A model generated the notes under the pieces. The model had not been told where the DNA came from, did no database searches, and worked only from the letters and a program-made list of their open reading frames with translations. A stretch of 61,057 bases of DNA from Pseudomonadota bacterium (GTDB taxonomy: Bacteria > Pseudomonadota > Gammaproteobacteria > Pseudomonadales > Azotimanducaceae), in assembly GCA_022571865.1 (NCBI GenBank), contig JACZXA010000003.1:1-61057 (forward strand). The letters are read 5' to 3'. Shown in pieces: positions 9,138-20,112 of the stretch; position 1 is the stretch's first letter, and every line of letters begins with the position of its first letter. A program made the translations under genes and the position numbers.

Positions 9138-10640
9138 ATGAACAGGCAGCTGAAAAACGCCCTCGTCGGAGTTGGCTGCGTATCACTCAGTTACGCTATC
9201 TGGGTGTTTTCGCCGGGACAAGACGACGGCGGCTACGGATGGTGGTCACTACTCCCACCGGGTCTCACATTGCTGGTTTGTTTCCTCACCCGAAACGTGA
9301 TTCTGGCATTGTTCATCGGAATATTCTCCGGAGGGCTCGTGACGGGCCAACTCAATATCGTTCAAGCCTACCTCATCCCGAGCCTCGGCACGGAAAACTA
9401 CGCACAGATTCTACTCGTTTACCTCTGGGCGTTAGGCGGGCTGCTGGGTTTGTGGAATCGAAATGGTGGTGCCCGCTACTTTGCACAATACATATCGGAT
9501 CGTTTCGTTCGTTCCCGTGTCAGCGCGAAGTTGTTCGCGTGGATCATGGGTGTGATCTTTCATCAAGGAGGTACGATCAGCACGGTTCTGACAGGCACCA
9601 CGGTTCGTCCAGTTTCAGATCGTGAGAAAGTGGCACACGAAGAACTCGCCTACGTTGTCGACTCTACAGCCTCACCCATCGCAACGATTATCCCGTTTAA
9701 CGTGTGGCCAACCTACGTAGCAGGATTGATCACGATAGACGCTTTGTCGGCAATGGTTCCCGACCAGGCATCCGCCGTCGAATGGTTTCTGAAATCCATC
9801 CCTTACAACTTTTACGCCTGGTTCGCGGTTCTGCTGACCCTGCTTTTTGCCCTCGACAAGCTGCCGTTTCTGGGTAAGCCAATGCGCGCAGTAATCCACC
9901 GGATCGACACTACCGGCGCACTGGATCGACCCGGAGCAAATCCCATGGCGTCAAAAGAACTCACTGAGGCAAATATCGCCCCCGGCTATGAACCCGCGCT
10001 GATCGACTTCATTGCCCCCATCGGGACGCTTCTGGGTTTCTGCATCGTGCCCTGGCTGATGGGTGGATCTCCCATGGTTTTTGAGGCTTTCTCGCTGGCG
10101 GTGGTGATCAGCATCGTGGTATCGGTCTGGCGCGGAATGACGATCACGGATGCTTTCGAGGCACTGGTCACGGGGATCAAAGGGGTGACCGTTGGTGCCA
10201 TTATTCTCGGGCTCGCCGTTACGCTTGGCACCGTGTCGGAATCACTGAATACTTCTACGTTCATCATCGATGCAACCGCAGCGAGCTTACGCGTCGTGCC
10301 TTACATTCTGCCGTCGCTACTCATGTTGATCTGCATGGTGATCTCTTTTTCCATTGGCTCGTCATGGGGCACTTACGCCGTGATCTTTCCCATCGCTCTG
10401 CCGTTGGCTTACGCATTGTCACCGGACCCCGCTTTCTTCACGCTCACGTTCGGCGCTATTCTCGGGGGAGCCGTGTTCGGGGATCAATGTTCGCCAATAT
10501 CCGATACCACTATTCTTTCTTCTCTGGCCTGCGGCTCGGATCTCATGGATCACGTCAACACCCAGCTACCTTTGGCACTGTCTGCAGCGGGTATGGCGGC
10601 GATGCTGTATCTGCTGTTCGCCTTTTTTCAGGTGGGGTGA
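9138..10640 (+). CDS. NhaC family Na+/H+ antiporter
   Basis: A 500-residue polytopic inner-membrane protein with roughly 11-12 hydrophobic helices and the NhaC superfamily signature. Segments include GWWSLLPPGLTLLVCFLTRN near the N-terminus, the conserved pore stretch VIFHQGGTISTVLTG, DSTASPIATIIPFNVWP, and FGAILGGAVFGDQCSPISDT near the C-terminus. It probably exchanges sodium for protons, though some members move amino acids or malate/lactate. The start is an ATG 31 bp after the lectin-like gene. No linked regulator is evident. Confidence 0.88.
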   Translation: MNRQLKNALVGVGCVSLSYAIWVFSPGQDDGGYGWWSLLPPGLTLLVCFLTRNVILALFIGIFSGGLVTGQLNIVQAYLIPSLGTENYAQILLVYLWALGGLLGLWNRNGGARYFAQYISDRFVRSRVSAKLFAWIMGVIFHQGGTISTVLTGTTVRPVSDREKVAHEELAYVVDSTASPIATIIPFNVWPTYVAGLITIDALSAMVPDQASAVEWFLKSIPYNFYAWFAVLLTLLFALDKLPFLGKPMRAVIHRIDTTGALDRPGANPMASKELTEANIAPGYEPALIDFIAPIGTLLGFCIVPWLMGGSPMVFEAFSLAVVISIVVSVWRGMTITDAFEALVTGIKGVTVGAIILGLAVTLGTVSESLNTSTFIIDATAASLRVVPYILPSLLMLICMVISFSIGSSWGTYAVIFPIALPLAYALSPDPAFFTLTFGAILGGAVFGDQCSPISDTTILSSLACGSDLMDHVNTQLPLALSAAGMAAMLYLLFAFFQVG

Positions 10641-10708
10641 GCAACCGTGTCACTTCGGTCTAACTCGAATGTCACGCCATCGATCTCGCTCATGGGACGC
10701 TGCCGGTT

Positions 10709-11275
10709 TTGAGTCGGCCAGATCACACCGACTGGCACGTCCTGTGGGGTGATGGGGATCTAACACTGCGCATCCGTTCAGGCTCACAACTCGGTGAGGA
10801 TGGGTCGGGAGAATTGAGTTTCCGTCCCACGGGCCAAGGATGTTGGATCGAATTCAGGATCGACGACGAAGGCAACCTATGGGTTCAAACAGTGGGTGAA
10901 TCGCACCGTTTAACCGAGAGAGCCGGAGCAAGCGCCGATCGAATCAGGCTGGAACCCGGCACACAAATTGAGCTCCCCAACAATCGTCTGCATATAAGCG
11001 ACAACATACAACCCTGCACGCCTTCGGGTATTTCGGTCACGCTCGCACCTGTCGCACAACCAGATATCGATACGGTCACGGCTGCGAACGACCCACCATC
11101 TCCCGCGTTGCGCCTGGAGCCTGCGGAAGAATCCAGGTTCGGCCGGGCTTCGCTGGAAGACCTGCGTCCAGCACCGTTTGATCGCTACAAGTGGTTTCTG
11201 CTCGGACCGTTACTGGGAATCATCATCTTGATCGGAATGACCATCTGGGTCGCCATGGAGCCTTTGTCCAGGTAA
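10709..11275 (+). CDS. Hypothetical protein with C-terminal membrane anchor
   Basis: A 188-residue protein of unknown function. Residues 1-115 look like a beta-rich soluble domain (repeated short strands around GDLTLRIRSGSQLGEDGSGE and GSGELSFRPTG), possibly FHA-like, but no diagnostic residues are visible. A proline-rich linker leads to one membrane helix near the C-terminus (WFLLGPLLGIIILIGMTIWV). It would be a tail-anchored protein facing the cytoplasm. The start is a TTG at 10709, so the boundary is uncertain. It follows NhaC by 68 bp. Confidence 0.5.
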   Translation: MSRPDHTDWHVLWGDGDLTLRIRSGSQLGEDGSGELSFRPTGQGCWIEFRIDDEGNLWVQTVGESHRLTERAGASADRIRLEPGTQIELPNNRLHISDNIQPCTPSGISVTLAPVAQPDIDTVTAANDPPSPALRLEPAEESRFGRASLEDLRPAPFDRYKWFLLGPLLGIIILIGMTIWVAMEPLSR

Positions 11276-11637
11276 CCCACGCTTTGGGTCTACGACAAAC
11301 GGGCGCATCGGCCGCTCTTGCGGCGATCGTCCTCGGTTCGCATCCGCAGACGGTCCATGGGACTCAGTCGACGGCGTTCGCGATACGAACGTCGTTCCGG
11401 TCGCGGGAAATTGGGGTTCGGCTTCTTCAAATCTGTTCGAATTACAGCTGGAGCTCAGAACAAGCCTAGTAAAGATCCGCTTGTCGTCAAATACCGCTAC
11501 ACCACGCGTGCGCGCACCGACGCCCAGCCCCGGCTGGTTCATGCGTTGATTTATCGCCCGCGCAAACGCCCGCGTACGATTTCTCTACGTCAATCCTGGC
11601 AGCGAAGCCCGGTGTTCGCTAATTTTTCATGCGGTCG
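11276..11637. other. Intergenic stretch without a supported gene
   Basis: An arginine-rich open frame runs on the plus strand (11318-11641) and an acidic one on the minus strand (11210-11542). Neither has a recognisable domain or ribosome binding site. The RRR/ERR pattern could be the residue of a low-complexity tail, but I cannot support a gene. Confidence 0.4.
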
Positions 11638-12024
11638 TTAGTGGCCGGCCGCGATCTCCTGCAACTTCTCGATATCCGCGGCGCTCGGCATATGATTCGT
11701 ACCACCAACAATCGCTGCCAGTTTACGAAGCGCACCCGATGCGTGTTCATCGGCTGCAATGGAGCTCAACTTCTCCTTATCCGTAGCCGTCACTTTATGT
11801 TGAATGTTGCTGATTGCCATCGCGATGCCTTTCTCAGCGTCGCTGCTATCGCTGCTTTCAACTATGGCCGTGAGCGCCGTTTTGTCCGCATCGCCAGGAA
11901 AGTGTTTCAGACCGATCATGATATTGGCCATTGTGCTGACGGCGGAACCGTCGGCATAGGCAGGTTGCAAACTTGAGAACAACAAACCCAGGGTAAGAAT
12001 CGATAATGAGATAACGTTTCGCAT
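11638..12024 (-). CDS. Small exported protein of unknown function
   Basis: A 128-residue protein with a clear signal peptide (MRNVISLSILTLGLLFSSLQ, then PAYA before DGSAV). The mature part is helical and repetitive: segments of the type ADKTALTAIVESSDSSDAEKG, ATDKEKLSSIAADEHASG and SAADIEKLQEIAAGH suggest three related helical units of about 30 residues. The ATG at 12024 has GGAGGGAG about 8 bp upstream and is preferred over a longer frame reaching 12120. It is probably periplasmic. No family was recognised. Confidence 0.65.
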   Translation of the reverse strand: MRNVISLSILTLGLLFSSLQPAYADGSAVSTMANIMIGLKHFPGDADKTALTAIVESSDSSDAEKGIAMAISNIQHKVTATDKEKLSSIAADEHASGALRKLAAIVGGTNHMPSAADIEKLQEIAAGH

Positions 12025-12177
12025 GGTGTGAACTCCCTCCATTGAACTATACATCCAACAACCCGTTGACCTTCGATGGACACCTCCGTTGGACACTCGT
12101 GCTGATACTACATCACCCACCGACAGGGGAAACGTCAGTTAGGAATTATCGGAGAATTCGCTGTTTCACGGTACTGA

Positions 12178-13182
<1,005 letters not shown>

Positions 13183-13240
13183 GGAACTTCCAAAAAGTCC
13201 AGTTTCTAGACTAGACTTCCCTTGAGCACGTCTCGACAGC

Positions 13241-14500
13241 GTGCACTTCAAACCTGAACCTTTGGGCAACACATCGAGGATCGATGTGACCGAATACCTG
13301 AGCCATGCGTTCGATTCCGACTGTACTACCGCTCTACAGGCTGTACTGGTTGTGGATGACAACGAGGACAACCTGGCGTTAATGAGAGAGATCTTGAGCG
13401 AGATCGATGCTGAAGTCCTCACCGCTTCGTCCGGCAAACAGGCAATCGAAATAGCCATGGACCGCGATGATTCTCCTCGATGTACAAATGCCGGAAATGG
13501 ATGGGTATCAAACCGCTCAGATTCTTCGACGCACCACCAGCAAAAATACCATCCCATTATCTTTGTCTCTGGTATAGGCAACGAGGAAAGAAACATATCT
13601 TTAGGTTACGAATCCGGCGCGGTAGATTTCCTGCTAAAACCAGTCTCTGAGTTTGTTCTGCTGAGTAAAGTGAACGTCTTCCTCGAGATGGACCGACAGA
13701 AGAATGCACTGCGCAAAGAGAAGGAGAACAAAGACCGGCTGGTAAAAGAACTCAAACGTTCCAACCGGGAGCTCGATGATTTTTCCCACGTGGTTTCCCA
13801 CGACTTTAAATCACCTCTCAAGGCAAATTCGTGCATTCGCGGCGTTGCTCGTATCAGACGAGGCCAACAAAATCAGTGAAGATTCGGAGAAATATCTCGA
13901 CTACATCGTTCGGGCGAGCACGGATATGCAGAATCTGCTCGATGGCCTCCTAACCTATGCGAGGTTGGATGGGGGATGCCTGACGCCAGCTCCGGTGAAT
14001 CTCACTGAAGTCATATCCGATGTACGTACTCAACTGCAGTTCTTGCTCGAGGAAGTTGGAGGCACGGTGAATATCGACGAGATAGGGTCCGTACTCGGAG
14101 ACAAGGTACTGCTGAAACAACTCTTCCAGAATCTGCTGGAAAACTCGCTCAAATATCGGCGCGAAGACGTCAAGCCCGTTATCAATATCTCCATGAGTCG
14201 CTCTCAACCCATCGAGTTCCAGGAGACCGACAAAGAAGGTGTGAACGGTGAGAATTTGCCATCGGAACAAGTTCAGATCGTTGTTGAGGACAATGGGATC
14301 GGTTTCGATCAGATGTATGCCAAACGCGTATTCGATCCATTTAGAAGGCTTGTTACCAGAACCGAGCATGAAGGTTCCGGCACAAAAAGACAGTTGAACG
14401 CCATAACGGAGCGATTGAAGCGCATGGCATCGAAGGCCGGGGGGCTACTTTCACCATCACGCTTGTGACGTCTGGCAATCAAATCGGAGATATTCGATGA
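13241..14500 (+). pseudogene. Hybrid receiver-histidine kinase, multiply frameshifted
   Basis: The pieces add up to a receiver domain, a coiled coil, a HisKA domain and an HATPase_c domain. Receiver: VLVVDDNEDNLALMREIL, then in another frame MILLDVQMPEMDGYQTAQIL with the phosphoacceptor Asp, then back to IIFVSGIGNEERN at CCC 13553-13555. HisKA: DDFSHVVSHDFKSPL, with a frame change at GG 13822-13823. HATPase: N-box NLLENSLKYR and VEDNGIGFDQ. After GSG near 14383 the frame changes again, with bases apparently lost, to ERHNGAIEAHGIEGRGATFT. The frame then ends TGA 14498-14500, overlapping the next gene's ATG. At least four lesions, one of them probably larger than one base, favour real decay. 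Confidence 0.75.
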
Positions 14501-14931
14501 CCGATCCGCAATCCAGGGTGATACTTTGTATTGAAGACAACGCCGGAGACGAAGAACTCATCAGACTCGCTTTCAAGAAGCTACCTATCCCCAGCGAGAG
14601 GATTCTGGCACGAAACGGTGAACAGGCATTGGACATACTGCACAAGCGCAACGGCTTCGAGAACGCCGCCGATCCCGACTTGATTCTGTTGGATCTCAAC
14701 CTGCCAAAGTTGGAGGGTCGCGAAGTTCTGGCGGAAATTTAAAACAACGATGCACTGAAATCGATTCCGGTGGTGGTGTTATCCAGTTCGGAAGCTGACG
14801 AAGACATCAAAGATGCCTACTCGCTGCATGCCAACTGCTACGTCTCGAAACCGGATAGCGCGCTCGAATTCATCGAAACCGTGAGCGCGCTGACGCAGTT
14901 CTGGACTACGGTGGTAAAAAGAACCCCATGA
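14497..14931 (+). pseudogene. CheY-like response regulator with in-frame stop
   Basis: A single-domain receiver of about 144 residues. The acidic pocket is VILCIEDNAGDEE and the phosphoacceptor is in LILLDLNLPKLEG. An in-frame TAA at 14740-14742 follows VLAEI. The same frame then continues perfectly with NNDALKSIPVVVLSSSEAD and the conserved lysine in CYVSKPDS, to TGA 14929-14931. A single AAA to TAA change explains the stop. The start overlaps the kinase stop (ATGA), typical of coupled kinase/Rcp1-type regulator pairs. If the stop is real, the truncated product lacks the C-terminal signalling surface. Confidence 0.8.
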
Positions 14932-14955
14932 CTCGTCTGCTCCAGGTTGCCCGGT

Positions 14956-15831
14956 CTATCGACGTAACCGTTCGATAAGGCTGGAGGTGTCCCAACGCCC
15001 GCCACCGTAACTCTGCACGTCGGCATAGAATTGATCCACCAGGGCTGTCATCGGCAGCCGGGCATCGAGGGTTCGAGCCGCCCGCAAGGTAATGTCCAGA
15101 TCTTTACGCATCCAATTCACCGCGAATCCAAACTCGAACTCACCTTTGGCCATGGTCTGGGAGCGATTCTCCATTTGCCAGGATTGGGCGGCACCTTTTG
15201 ATATGACCTCGACGACGGCATTCACATCCAACCCGGCAAGCTCCGCGAAGTGCAACGCCTCAGCCAGTCCCTGCAGAATGCCAGCGATACATATCTGATT
15301 GACCATCTTCGTCAGCTGCCCGGAACCTGCCGGACCCATGAGGCGGACCGACTTGGCGTAACACTGCATTACCGGTTCAATGGAATCGAATACGTCCACA
15401 TCGCCGCCAACCATTACCGTAAGTTGTCCATTCTCCGCACCGGCCTGGCCGCCGGATACCGGCGCATCCAGAAAAGCACAGCCAGACCCGAGGGTAGCTG
15501 CGGCCAACTCCTCGGCCAGCGCTGCGCTGACCGTGGTATGGTCGACTAGCACCGCATCGTCTTCCATACCGGCGAGGATGCCATCGTCACCGTATACGAC
15601 CGATCGCACGTCCGCGTCATTGCCGACACACATGAATACAACCTCCGAACCTTCCGCGGCCTCTCGAGGCGATGCGGCGGACTCACCCGCATGTTTGTCG
15701 AGCCAGGAAGTTGATTTGCTCGACGTACGATTGAATACCCGCACCGGGTGGCCAGCGTTCGCCAGATGACCGGCCATCGGATAACCCATTACTCCTAATC
15801 CTACGAAGCTGACGGATTTAGCTGCAGACAT
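14956..15831 (-). CDS. 3-hydroxyisobutyrate dehydrogenase family oxidoreductase
   Basis: A 291-residue NAD(P)-dependent beta-hydroxyacid dehydrogenase. The Rossmann motif is VGLGVMGYPMAGHLANAG (residues 10-27). The substrate-binding loop is DAPVSGGQAGAENGQLTVMV (about 117-136). The catalytic lysine is in GSGQLTKMVNQ. The family oxidises 3-hydroxyisobutyrate, 6-phosphogluconate or tartronate semialdehyde; R in FNRTSSK after the second strand suggests NADP. The specific substrate cannot be read from sequence. It sits 58 bp downstream of paaE on the same strand and may be co-transcribed, but it is not a known phenylacetate enzyme. Confidence 0.85.
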   Translation of the reverse strand: MSAAKSVSFVGLGVMGYPMAGHLANAGHPVRVFNRTSSKSTSWLDKHAGESAASPREAAEGSEVVFMCVGNDADVRSVVYGDDGILAGMEDDAVLVDHTTVSAALAEELAAATLGSGCAFLDAPVSGGQAGAENGQLTVMVGGDVDVFDSIEPVMQCYAKSVRLMGPAGSGQLTKMVNQICIAGILQGLAEALHFAELAGLDVNAVVEVISKGAAQSWQMENRSQTMAKGEFEFGFAVNWMRKDLDITLRAARTLDARLPMTALVDQFYADVQSYGGGRWDTSSLIERLRR

Positions 15832-15889
15832 GTTTTCTCCTCAGTCTTTTTTTTCCCGGCTTAAGTGTTGGATGTCAGGCCATGTATCG

Positions 15890-16963
15890 TCAAACATCGT
15901 CGTAGTCGAGTACCAGCTTGTCTGTAACCGGACGTGACTGACAAGCCAGTACGTAGCCCTCTGCTATTTCATAAGGTTCAAGCGCGTAGTTTTCTTTCAT
16001 GACAACCTCACCGGTAATTACCTTGGTACGGCAGGTTGAACAAACGCCGGCACAACAGGAGTACGGCAGGTCGATGCCTGCCACAGATGCAGCTTCCAGC
16101 AGCGTTTCGTCGCCTTGCGCCATCGTGAAAGTTCTGCGTCGGCCATCCATTACCACAGTAATCTCTGCATCCCCCGCGGCCACGGGCACTGCCGCCACGG
16201 CGCGCTCGCCATGGGTAACCGAATCGATAGTGAAGTGCTCCACGTGGATTCGATCAGCTTCCACGCCCGAAGCAGCCAGTCCGGAAGTCACCTCTTCCGT
16301 CATCGTACCGGGACCACAGAGGAAGAACGCATGGGTCACAGTCGGTGCAAACAGCGTATCCGCATAAACCGTCACTTTGGCAGCATCGATTCGGCCATTG
16401 AACAGCTCACTATCTTGCGGCTCACGGCTCATTACGAAGTGCACCGCCAACCTTTCCAGGTATCTATTCTTGAGGCCCAGAAGTTCCTCGAGAAACATTG
16501 CGCGCGATGCCGTCTGATTTCCAAAAAAAACGACAAAACGCGAGCGGGGTTCTTCTATGAGCACACTCCTGACAAGCGATAAAACGGGAGTAATTCCGCA
16601 ACCAGACGCAAACGCAACATACTGGCGTTCTGCAGACTTCTCCAAGGGTGTACGGAAACTGCCGTTTGGCGGTAATACATCTACGCTGTCACCGACTTGA
16701 AGCGACGCGGCAATGTAGCGAGACATCGTGCCATGCTGGTGCACGCGCACGCCAATCTCGAGCGTTCGCGAACCGCCCGGACTTACCAATGAGTAGGTGC
16801 GGCGGTGTTCCACGCCGTCAATTTCTGCACGCAGGACGATGTGTTGACCGGGGAGCGAAACAAACTCGTCGCACAGCTCACTCGGTATTACAAAGCTCAA
16901 CGCCACCGCACTTTCACCCGCAGGCCTCGAGGCGCTGATTTCCAACGAGTGGAACTTGAGCAT
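15890..16963 (-). CDS. paaE: Phenylacetyl-CoA epoxidase reductase subunit PaaE
   Basis: A 357-residue reductase that passes electrons from NADPH through FAD and a plant-type [2Fe-2S] cluster to the PaaABCD oxygenase. The N-terminal flavin domain has HRRTYSLVS. The nucleotide-binding region has FASGCGITPVLSLVRSVL. The C-terminal ferredoxin domain has CCAGVCSTCRTKV plus the fourth ligand in VLACQSRP. The ATG at 16963 lies one base after the paaD stop (TGACATG), which fixes the start; a longer in-frame start at 17041 overlaps paaD and is rejected. Length matches E. coli PaaE (356). Last gene of the cluster. Confidence 0.95.
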   Translation of the reverse strand: MLKFHSLEISASRPAGESAVALSFVIPSELCDEFVSLPGQHIVLRAEIDGVEHRRTYSLVSPGGSRTLEIGVRVHQHGTMSRYIAASLQVGDSVDVLPPNGSFRTPLEKSAERQYVAFASGCGITPVLSLVRSVLIEEPRSRFVVFFGNQTASRAMFLEELLGLKNRYLERLAVHFVMSREPQDSELFNGRIDAAKVTVYADTLFAPTVTHAFFLCGPGTMTEEVTSGLAASGVEADRIHVEHFTIDSVTHGERAVAAVPVAAGDAEITVVMDGRRRTFTMAQGDETLLEAASVAGIDLPYSCCAGVCSTCRTKVITGEVVMKENYALEPYEIAEGYVLACQSRPVTDKLVLDYDDV

Positions 16964-16964
16964 G

Positions 16965-17486
16965 TCAGATGGGTTTGAAGTAGTCGAAAGGTTCGAGGCA
17001 GGTGCGGCACCGATAAAGCGCTTTGCAGGGAGTGGATCCAAATTCGCTGATGAGTTCTACATCACCGTTCTCTCCATCCTCCGCTCCGCATAGAGGGCAA
17101 ACGGGAATACCGGTGGTTGCGACGGTACAATTCGGTGGTGCGATGCCGTATTCCTTGAGCTTCGCCCTACCGGCTTCGCTTATCCACGCACTGCTCCAGG
17201 GTGGCGACAACACCTCGATCAGGCGAGCTTTCGGATAACCCGACCTATTCAGAGCGTGGCGTACGGATTCACGGATGACTTCCGTGGCAGGACAACCCGA
17301 ATAAGTCGGCGTAAGGCCGATTTCGGGCTCATCGTCAGCCAGCCAGCGCACATGGCGCACGATCCCGAGATCCACAATGCTCAATACCGGAATTTCGGGA
17401 TCTTCCACGGCAGAAAGAATCCGCCAGACCCGCTGGGCGCGCGTCTCTTCGCCAAGCAGATGGATGCGATCAACCACCATTACCAT
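16965..17486 (-). CDS. paaD: Phenylacetyl-CoA epoxidase assembly protein PaaD
   Basis: A 173-residue protein with an N-terminal MIP18/DUF59 domain (SAVEDPEIPVLSIVDLGIV, PTYSGCPATEVI) and a C-terminal zinc-ribbon-like part with CPLCGAEDGEN and YRCRTCLEPFDYFKP. PaaD is needed for the epoxidase, probably for maturation of its iron centres. Its 5' end overlaps the paaC stop by a few bases (M1 at 17486, alternative M3 at 17480). Order and spacing fit the canonical paaABCDE operon. Confidence 0.93.
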   Translation of the reverse strand: MVMVVDRIHLLGEETRAQRVWRILSAVEDPEIPVLSIVDLGIVRHVRWLADDEPEIGLTPTYSGCPATEVIRESVRHALNRSGYPKARLIEVLSPPWSSAWISEAGRAKLKEYGIAPPNCTVATTGIPVCPLCGAEDGENGDVELISEFGSTPCKALYRCRTCLEPFDYFKPI

Positions 17487-18271
17487 GTGACATCCGGGTA
17501 AGCGCGCTGCAGGAACTGCATCTCACTCAGTATGTGCCCGAGGTGCTCGGTATGTTCGCCACGTTTACCAAACCAACCATACGACACATCGACCGGCCGG
17601 GTCAGCGTTGCCTGGCTGAGTATTTCATCGATGCGAACCGACCAACGACTATGCAGTTCGCTCAAACGTGGCGCAACTCCGGCATTTTCAGCGAGTACGT
17701 CGATCTCATCCGCGCTAAACAGCTCGTTGGTGAATTTCCATAAATCGTTGAGCGACGCTTGCACCCGTGCATGGCTCTCGTCAGTACCATCCCCCAGACG
17801 AATCAGCCAGCCACTGCTGTAGCGCAGATGGTAGCGGGTCTCCTTGACCGCCTTGGCGGCGATTTCCCGTAGTCGCTGATCCGTTGACGCCTCGAGCCAC
17901 GTATGAAGCTCAAGTTGCCAGGCGTCAATCAAAACCTGGCGAACGATGGTGCAACCAAAATCTCCGTTAGGTTGCTCCACAAGCGCCAGGTTCAAGAAGT
18001 CGTTTTGATCTCGGAGGTAGGCCAGCCGGTCTTCGTCGCGTCCTGCCGCTTCGATCTCCCCGGCGTAACTCAACAACATGCGCGCCTGACCAATGAGATC
18101 CAACGAGATATTCGCCACCCCGAGATCTTCCTCAAGCGCCGGAGCATGGCCAACCCACTCGCCGAGCCGTTGACCTAAAATCAAACTGGTGTCGGCCAAC
18201 CGCAGGACGTAGCGAAAGCGTTCGGACTGCCCGAGATCCGGATACGATCGCTTTGCCTCGGCACGGCTCAC
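17480..18271 (-). CDS. paaC: Phenylacetyl-CoA epoxidase structural subunit PaaC
   Basis: A 263-residue ferritin-like four-helix subunit. PaaC pairs with PaaA and stabilises it but lost most iron ligands in this family. Landmarks are RYVLRLADTSLILGQRLGEW near residue 20, ISLDLIGQARMLLSYAGEIE near 55 and WQLELHTWLEAS near 117. The start overlaps the paaB stop by 4 bp and the stop overlaps the paaD start, so the operon is tightly coupled. Confidence 0.94.
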   Translation of the reverse strand: MSRAEAKRSYPDLGQSERFRYVLRLADTSLILGQRLGEWVGHAPALEEDLGVANISLDLIGQARMLLSYAGEIEAAGRDEDRLAYLRDQNDFLNLALVEQPNGDFGCTIVRQVLIDAWQLELHTWLEASTDQRLREIAAKAVKETRYHLRYSSGWLIRLGDGTDESHARVQASLNDLWKFTNELFSADEIDVLAENAGVAPRLSELHSRWSVRIDEILSQATLTRPVDVSYGWFGKRGEHTEHLGHILSEMQFLQRAYPDVTW

Positions 18272-18561
18272 AGGTTCTTCACCTCGTCCGGTATTTCGTA
18301 AAACGTCGGGTGCCGATAGATCTTGTCTTTGGCTGGTTCGAACAAGGCATCGGCATCATCAGGATCGGATGCAGTGATGTCCTTTGAGCGAACCACCCAG
18401 AGGCTTACGCCTTCCATTCGCCGGGTATAAAGGTCTCGTGCGTGTTCCAGTGCCATCTGGCCGTCTGCCGCGTGCAGGCTGCCTACGTGCTTGTGCTCGA
18501 GACCCGCACGCCCCCGAATAAAAACTTCGAACAGCGGCCAGTTCTGTTGATCGTCACTCAC
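18268..18561 (-). CDS. paaB: Phenylacetyl-CoA epoxidase subunit PaaB
   Basis: A 97-residue subunit that bridges PaaAC heterodimers. Landmarks are [54 protein letters not shown] and [18 protein letters not shown]. The GTG at 18561 gives the family's normal length (E. coli 95) and overlaps the paaA stop by 8 bp. A longer open frame reaching 18702 lies inside paaA and is rejected. Confidence 0.94.
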   Translation of the reverse strand: MSDDQQNWPLFEVFIRGRAGLEHKHVGSLHAADGQMALEHARDLYTRRMEGVSLWVVRSKDITASDPDDADALFEPAKDKIYRHPTFYEIPDEVKNL

Positions 18562-19549
18562 GGGCCGCCCTCTGCGCCTGCTTAGCGGCATGCACCATTG
18601 CCGCCTCGCGTACCCAGGCGCCGTTTTCATGCGCTGATATCCTTGCAGCGATCCGTTCCTGGTTACACGGACCCTGGCCTGCGAGCACACGCTGAAATTC
18701 ATCCCAATCTATCGATCCGAAGTCGTAGTGTTCGGTTTGTTCATTCCATGAGAGCGCGTCATCAGGGAGGGTGAGTCCGAGAAACTCTGCTTGCGGCACC
18801 GTTGCATCGACGAATTTCTGGCGCAACTCATCGTTGGTAAAACGTTTGATCTTCCAGCGCATGGATTGTTCGGTGTGTCTGGAGTTTGCGTCGCTCGGGC
18901 CGAACATCATGAGCGATGGCCACCACCACCGATTCAACGCTTCCTGGGCCATACGCTTCTGATCCGAGCTTCCCTTGCACAACTGCATCATGAGCTCAAA
19001 TCCCTGGCGCTGATGAAAACTTTCTTCCTTGCAGATACGCACCATCGCTCTCGCATAGGGTCCATATGAACAACGACAAAGCGGTATCTGATTCATGATT
19101 GCCGCACCATCAACCAACCAGCCGATCGTGCCGATATCCGCCCAGGAAGGTGTCGGGTAATTGAAGATGCTGGAATATTTCGCCTGACCCGAGAGTAGTT
19201 GCTCGACCATCTGCTCGCGAGAGATGCCCAGTGTCTCGGCTGCACTGTATAGATAGGCGCCATGCCCGCCTTCGTCCTGCACCTTGGCGATAAGGATACA
19301 TTTCCGTTTCAGCGTCGGTGCGCGGCTGATCCAGTTACCTTCCGGCAGCATGCCGACGATTTCGGAATGGGCATGCTGTGAGATCTGGCGTATGAGCGTG
19401 AGCCGATAGGCCGCCGGCATCCAGTCCTTTGGTTCGATTTTCTCATCTGCATCGATCTTGGCCTGGAAGCGGGCTTCGAGTTCGGCGAGTTCCTCTTCTG
19501 GTAGAAGCAGACTTTCATCGCCCAGCGCATCCAGGCCCTGTGTGTACAC
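18554..19549 (-). CDS. paaA: Phenylacetyl-CoA epoxidase catalytic subunit PaaA
   Basis: A 331-residue catalytic subunit that holds the di-iron centre and epoxidises the ring of phenylacetyl-CoA, the first committed step of aerobic phenylacetate breakdown. Motifs include [20 protein letters not shown], the ligand helix [20 protein letters not shown] and [16 protein letters not shown]. The GTG start gives [10 protein letters not shown], matching the MYTQ start of many PaaA homologues, although no strong ribosome binding site is seen. First gene of paaABCDE. No paaK, paaG/Z/J or paaX/paaR is in this window, so the rest of the pathway must lie elsewhere. Confidence 0.95.
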   Translation of the reverse strand: MYTQGLDALGDESLLLPEEELAELEARFQAKIDADEKIEPKDWMPAAYRLTLIRQISQHAHSEIVGMLPEGNWISRAPTLKRKCILIAKVQDEGGHGAYLYSAAETLGISREQMVEQLLSGQAKYSSIFNYPTPSWADIGTIGWLVDGAAIMNQIPLCRCSYGPYARAMVRICKEESFHQRQGFELMMQLCKGSSDQKRMAQEALNRWWWPSLMMFGPSDANSRHTEQSMRWKIKRFTNDELRQKFVDATVPQAEFLGLTLPDDALSWNEQTEHYDFGSIDWDEFQRVLAGQGPCNQERIAARISAHENGAWVREAAMVHAAKQAQRAARE

Positions 19550-20112
19550 GAGTATACCTAAGTTAAGTTATTGAAACTAAATGGATAAAAATATTCGTTC
19601 TTTGACAAGGACCCGCGTTAGGACCCGCTTTACACGCATAACAACCAGAGATTCGCTACTAATTTATCTGCATTTAGGCTGAGTCTTGGAACCTGGTAAT
19701 GCAAAACCTAACGTCGCCGGATCCACCGTTTCTGCATTGGAGACTTCCCATCTCTTCGCTACAGAACGCAAGACTACAATATTTCCGTTCGAAGTTGTCT
19801 CGAAATAATAGCCTCGACGAGTTAGTTCCAGCTTTTGCTTCCCCTTTTGGGTGTAGCCGATCTGGAAACCTGGCTAGAGACGGGTAAGCGGAGTTTCACA
19901 CTTGTGAACTGGATAACACGATGATCGGAATGGTGACATCGGCGAAGCCTACGCGTTACCCGCAAACGGCGACTGAGTTTTCGAACGAGAACCCGGGTCA
20001 TCTGAGACCAGCCGGCAGGAGCTCCGTACAGATTCCTGGTTGTGTGAGCCAGTTGTCTCTCTGCAGGGTTGGGTATGACTAGAATGGGGTGAACGCAGAT
20101 CCGGAGCATGCT
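19550..20112. other. Promoter-side intergenic region of paa
   Basis: A stretch of 563 bases without a gene. It should hold the minus-strand promoter of paaA: GGTATACT lies just before the paaA GTG, but no well-spaced -35 box is evident and no regulator site was recognised. Short open frames here have no family resemblance. Confidence 0.4.
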
